Assembly (NCBI GenBank): GCA_963812255.1 | Contig: CAWEUM010000005.1 | Coordinates: 1,302,001 to 1,366,000 of the forward strand | DNA length: 64,000 bases | Reading direction: 5' to 3' | From: DATJGR01 sp963812255 | Lineage (GTDB): Bacteria; Pseudomonadota; Gammaproteobacteria; Pseudomonadales; Azotimanducaceae | Part shown: in pieces, positions 62,648-64,000 of the stretch | Numbering within the stretch: position 1 is the stretch's first letter | Layout of the letters: every line of letters starts with the position of its first letter | Translations under genes and position numbers: made by a program | The notes under the pieces: model-generated | Databases searched by the model: none | What the model was told of the DNA's origin: nothing | Seen by the model: the letters and a program-made list of their open reading frames with translations, nothing else

Positions 62648-64000
62648 CGGCCAATCCCGCATACCGAACTTCTTCAAGATGACCATTCGCGAGCGCCTCG
62701 ACGCGCTGCGTGAGCGGGAGCTACTGTCCGATGACGACATTGCACTGCTCGCGGCCGGGGACCACACGCTGCGCATCCAGACGGCCGACAAGATGATCGA
62801 GAACGTGGTGGGTGTGCTCGGCCTGCCGCTCGGTCTCGCGCTCAATTTTCTGATCAACGGGCGCGACTATGTCGTGCCGCTGTGCGTCGAGGAACCATCG
62901 ATCGTCGCAGGTTTGTCTGGCGCAGCGCGCACCGCGCGCTTGTCCGGAGGATTCAAATCCAGCGCCACCGAATCGATTCTGATCGGCCAGGTCCAGCTCG
63001 TCGACATGGGGGATCCGTTGACGGCGATCGCAGCGCTCGAAGCGCAGCGCGAGGAAATCGTCGCGCTGGCCAACAGCCTGCACCCAAAGATGGTTGCACG
63101 CGGCGGCGGCGCTCGCGGTATCGAATTGTTCCATCACACGGCCCCCGAAGACGGTCGCGAGATGGTGGTGCTGCATCTGCTCGTCGACACCTGCAACGCG
63201 ATGGGCGCCAATCTCGTCAACACGATGTGCGAAGGCATCGCATCGCTGGTTGAATCGATCACCGGCGGCAAGGTGTTCCTGCGCATCCTGTCGAACCTGA
63301 CCGATCGCGCACTCGCCAGCGCTCAGATGGTCGTGCCGGTCAATAACCTCGAGGGCCGGGGATTCAGCGGCAGCCAGGTACGCGATGGCATCATCCTCGC
63401 GAACGACCTCGCGACTGTCGATCCGTACCGCGCTACGACGCACAACAAAGGCATCATGAACGGCGTCGACGCGGTCGCGCTCGCGACCGGCAACGACTGG
63501 CGCGCGATCGAAGCCGCGGCGCATGCATATGCGGCGCGCAGGGGACGTTATGCGTCGCTGACGCGCTGGTATGCAAATGAGCGCGGCGATCTCGTCGGCG
63601 AACTCGAGATGCCGATGAAGGTCGGTACCGTCGGGGGCTCGCTCGAGACAAACCCAACGGTGCGCATCAACCACCGCCTTCTCGGCTCGCCCGACGCACG
63701 CGAACTCGCCTCGATTATGGCCAGCGTCGGTCTCGCGCAAAACTTCGCGGCATTGCGCGCACTGTCCACCGACGGAATTCAGCAGGGCCACATGACCTTA
63801 CACGCGCGCAGCGTCGCCACCACGGCAGGCGTGCCGGAACACATGTTCGAGGCCGTCGTCGAAGCGTTGATCGAGTCGGGTGAAATCAAGGTCTGGAAGG
63901 CGCGGGAACTCGTCAGAACCTCCCGCGCACAGCCGCAGCCTCAGACATCCGTCGAACGCAGCTTCGCCAACGGCAAGGTCATTCTGCTCGGCGAGCACGC
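62619..64000 (+). CDS. Class II HMG-CoA reductase fused to the start of a mevalonate kinase (partial)
   Basis: Open from the ATG at 62619 to the window end (461 residues seen). Residues 14-432 are a complete class II HMG-CoA reductase like that of Pseudomonas mevalonii: ENVVG...P.G, EEPS (91-94), THNKG with Lys277, GND with Asp293 and GHMTLHAR with His391/His396. The DAMGAN motif reads NAMGAN (193-198). A linker of about 16 residues rich in Gln and Pro (SRAQPQPQTSVERS) leads into FANGKVILLGEHA (449-461), the first motif of mevalonate kinase. No stop separates them. The frame overlaps the preceding kinase by 29 bases. The ATG at 62679 would cut off conserved N-terminal residues. Confidence 0.9.
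   Translation, partial: MASPLASTDSGQSRIPNFFKMTIRERLDALRERELLSDDDIALLAAGDHTLRIQTADKMIENVVGVLGLPLGLALNFLINGRDYVVPLCVEEPSIVAGLSGAARTARLSGGFKSSATESILIGQVQLVDMGDPLTAIAALEAQREEIVALANSLHPKMVARGGGARGIELFHHTAPEDGREMVVLHLLVDTCNAMGANLVNTMCEGIASLVESITGGKVFLRILSNLTDRALASAQMVVPVNNLEGRGFSGSQVRDGIILANDLATVDPYRATTHNKGIMNGVDAVALATGNDWRAIEAAAHAYAARRGRYASLTRWYANERGDLVGELEMPMKVGTVGGSLETNPTVRINHRLLGSPDARELASIMASVGLAQNFAALRALSTDGIQQGHMTLHARSVATTAGVPEHMFEAVVEALIESGEIKVWKARELVRTSRAQPQPQTSVERSFANGKVILLGEH

Overview
The window looks like the chromosome of a GC-rich free-living gammaproteobacterium. The evidence is gene order: lpoA-yraN-dolP, sspB-sspA-petCBA-rpsI-rplM-zapE-degS, hisD-hisG-murA-ibaG-mlaBCDEF, kdsC-lptCAB-rpoN-hpf-rapZ-npr, pmbA-yjgA, and tldD-yhdP-rng-maf-mreDCB are all characteristic gammaproteobacterial neighbourhoods. 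Genus and species cannot be read from the sequence. Genes are dense, with many 1-8 base stop/start overlaps. No tRNA, rRNA, CRISPR array, insertion sequence or prophage was seen.

Layout. 1-33.3 kb is a conserved envelope and housekeeping core: outer-membrane quality control and peptidoglycan synthesis (LpoA, DolP, MurA, MlaBCDEF, KdsC, LptCAB, YhdP, MreBCD), respiration (cytochrome bc1), proteolysis (SspB, DegS-like protease, PmbA/TldD), nitrogen-type regulation (RpoN, HPF, RapZ, NPr) and histidine synthesis (HisG, HisD). 33.4-40.8 kb carries gatCAB (tRNA amidation), cysD-cysNC (sulfate activation) and a ferredoxin-NADP reductase-like flavoprotein. 40.8-57.6 kb is a more variable accessory stretch: a beta-barrel protein, a decayed VOC-family gene, a DUF2062 membrane protein, a DUF35/thiolase pair, a six-gene minus-strand run (methyltransferase, enoyl-CoA hydratase, CrtC-like protein, acyl-CoA synthetase, SDR, DUF1499), an arylsulfatase remnant, a MATE transporter, an acyltransferase, a class III CoA-transferase, an orphan histidine kinase and a medium-chain reductase. 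The abundance of CoA-dependent enzymes suggests breakdown or remodelling of fatty-acid-like or isoprenoid-like substrates, but no substrate can be named.

57.7-64 kb is the most notable part. Two tandem amidase paralogues are followed by a mevalonate-pathway cluster: diphosphomevalonate decarboxylase, a GHMP kinase that best fits phosphomevalonate kinase, and a class II HMG-CoA reductase. The reductase frame stays open through a Pro/Gln-rich linker into the N-terminal motif of a mevalonate kinase as the window ends. That predicts a bifunctional HMG-CoA reductase-mevalonate kinase, in a lineage where the MEP route is usual.

Smaller oddities include a dispersed GGGTCAGAG repeat at three intergenic sites, a 15-bp tandem repeat in the 3' end of yhdP, apparent non-AUG starts for mreC and the DUF2062 gene, and loss of diaA and ptsN from their usual positions.
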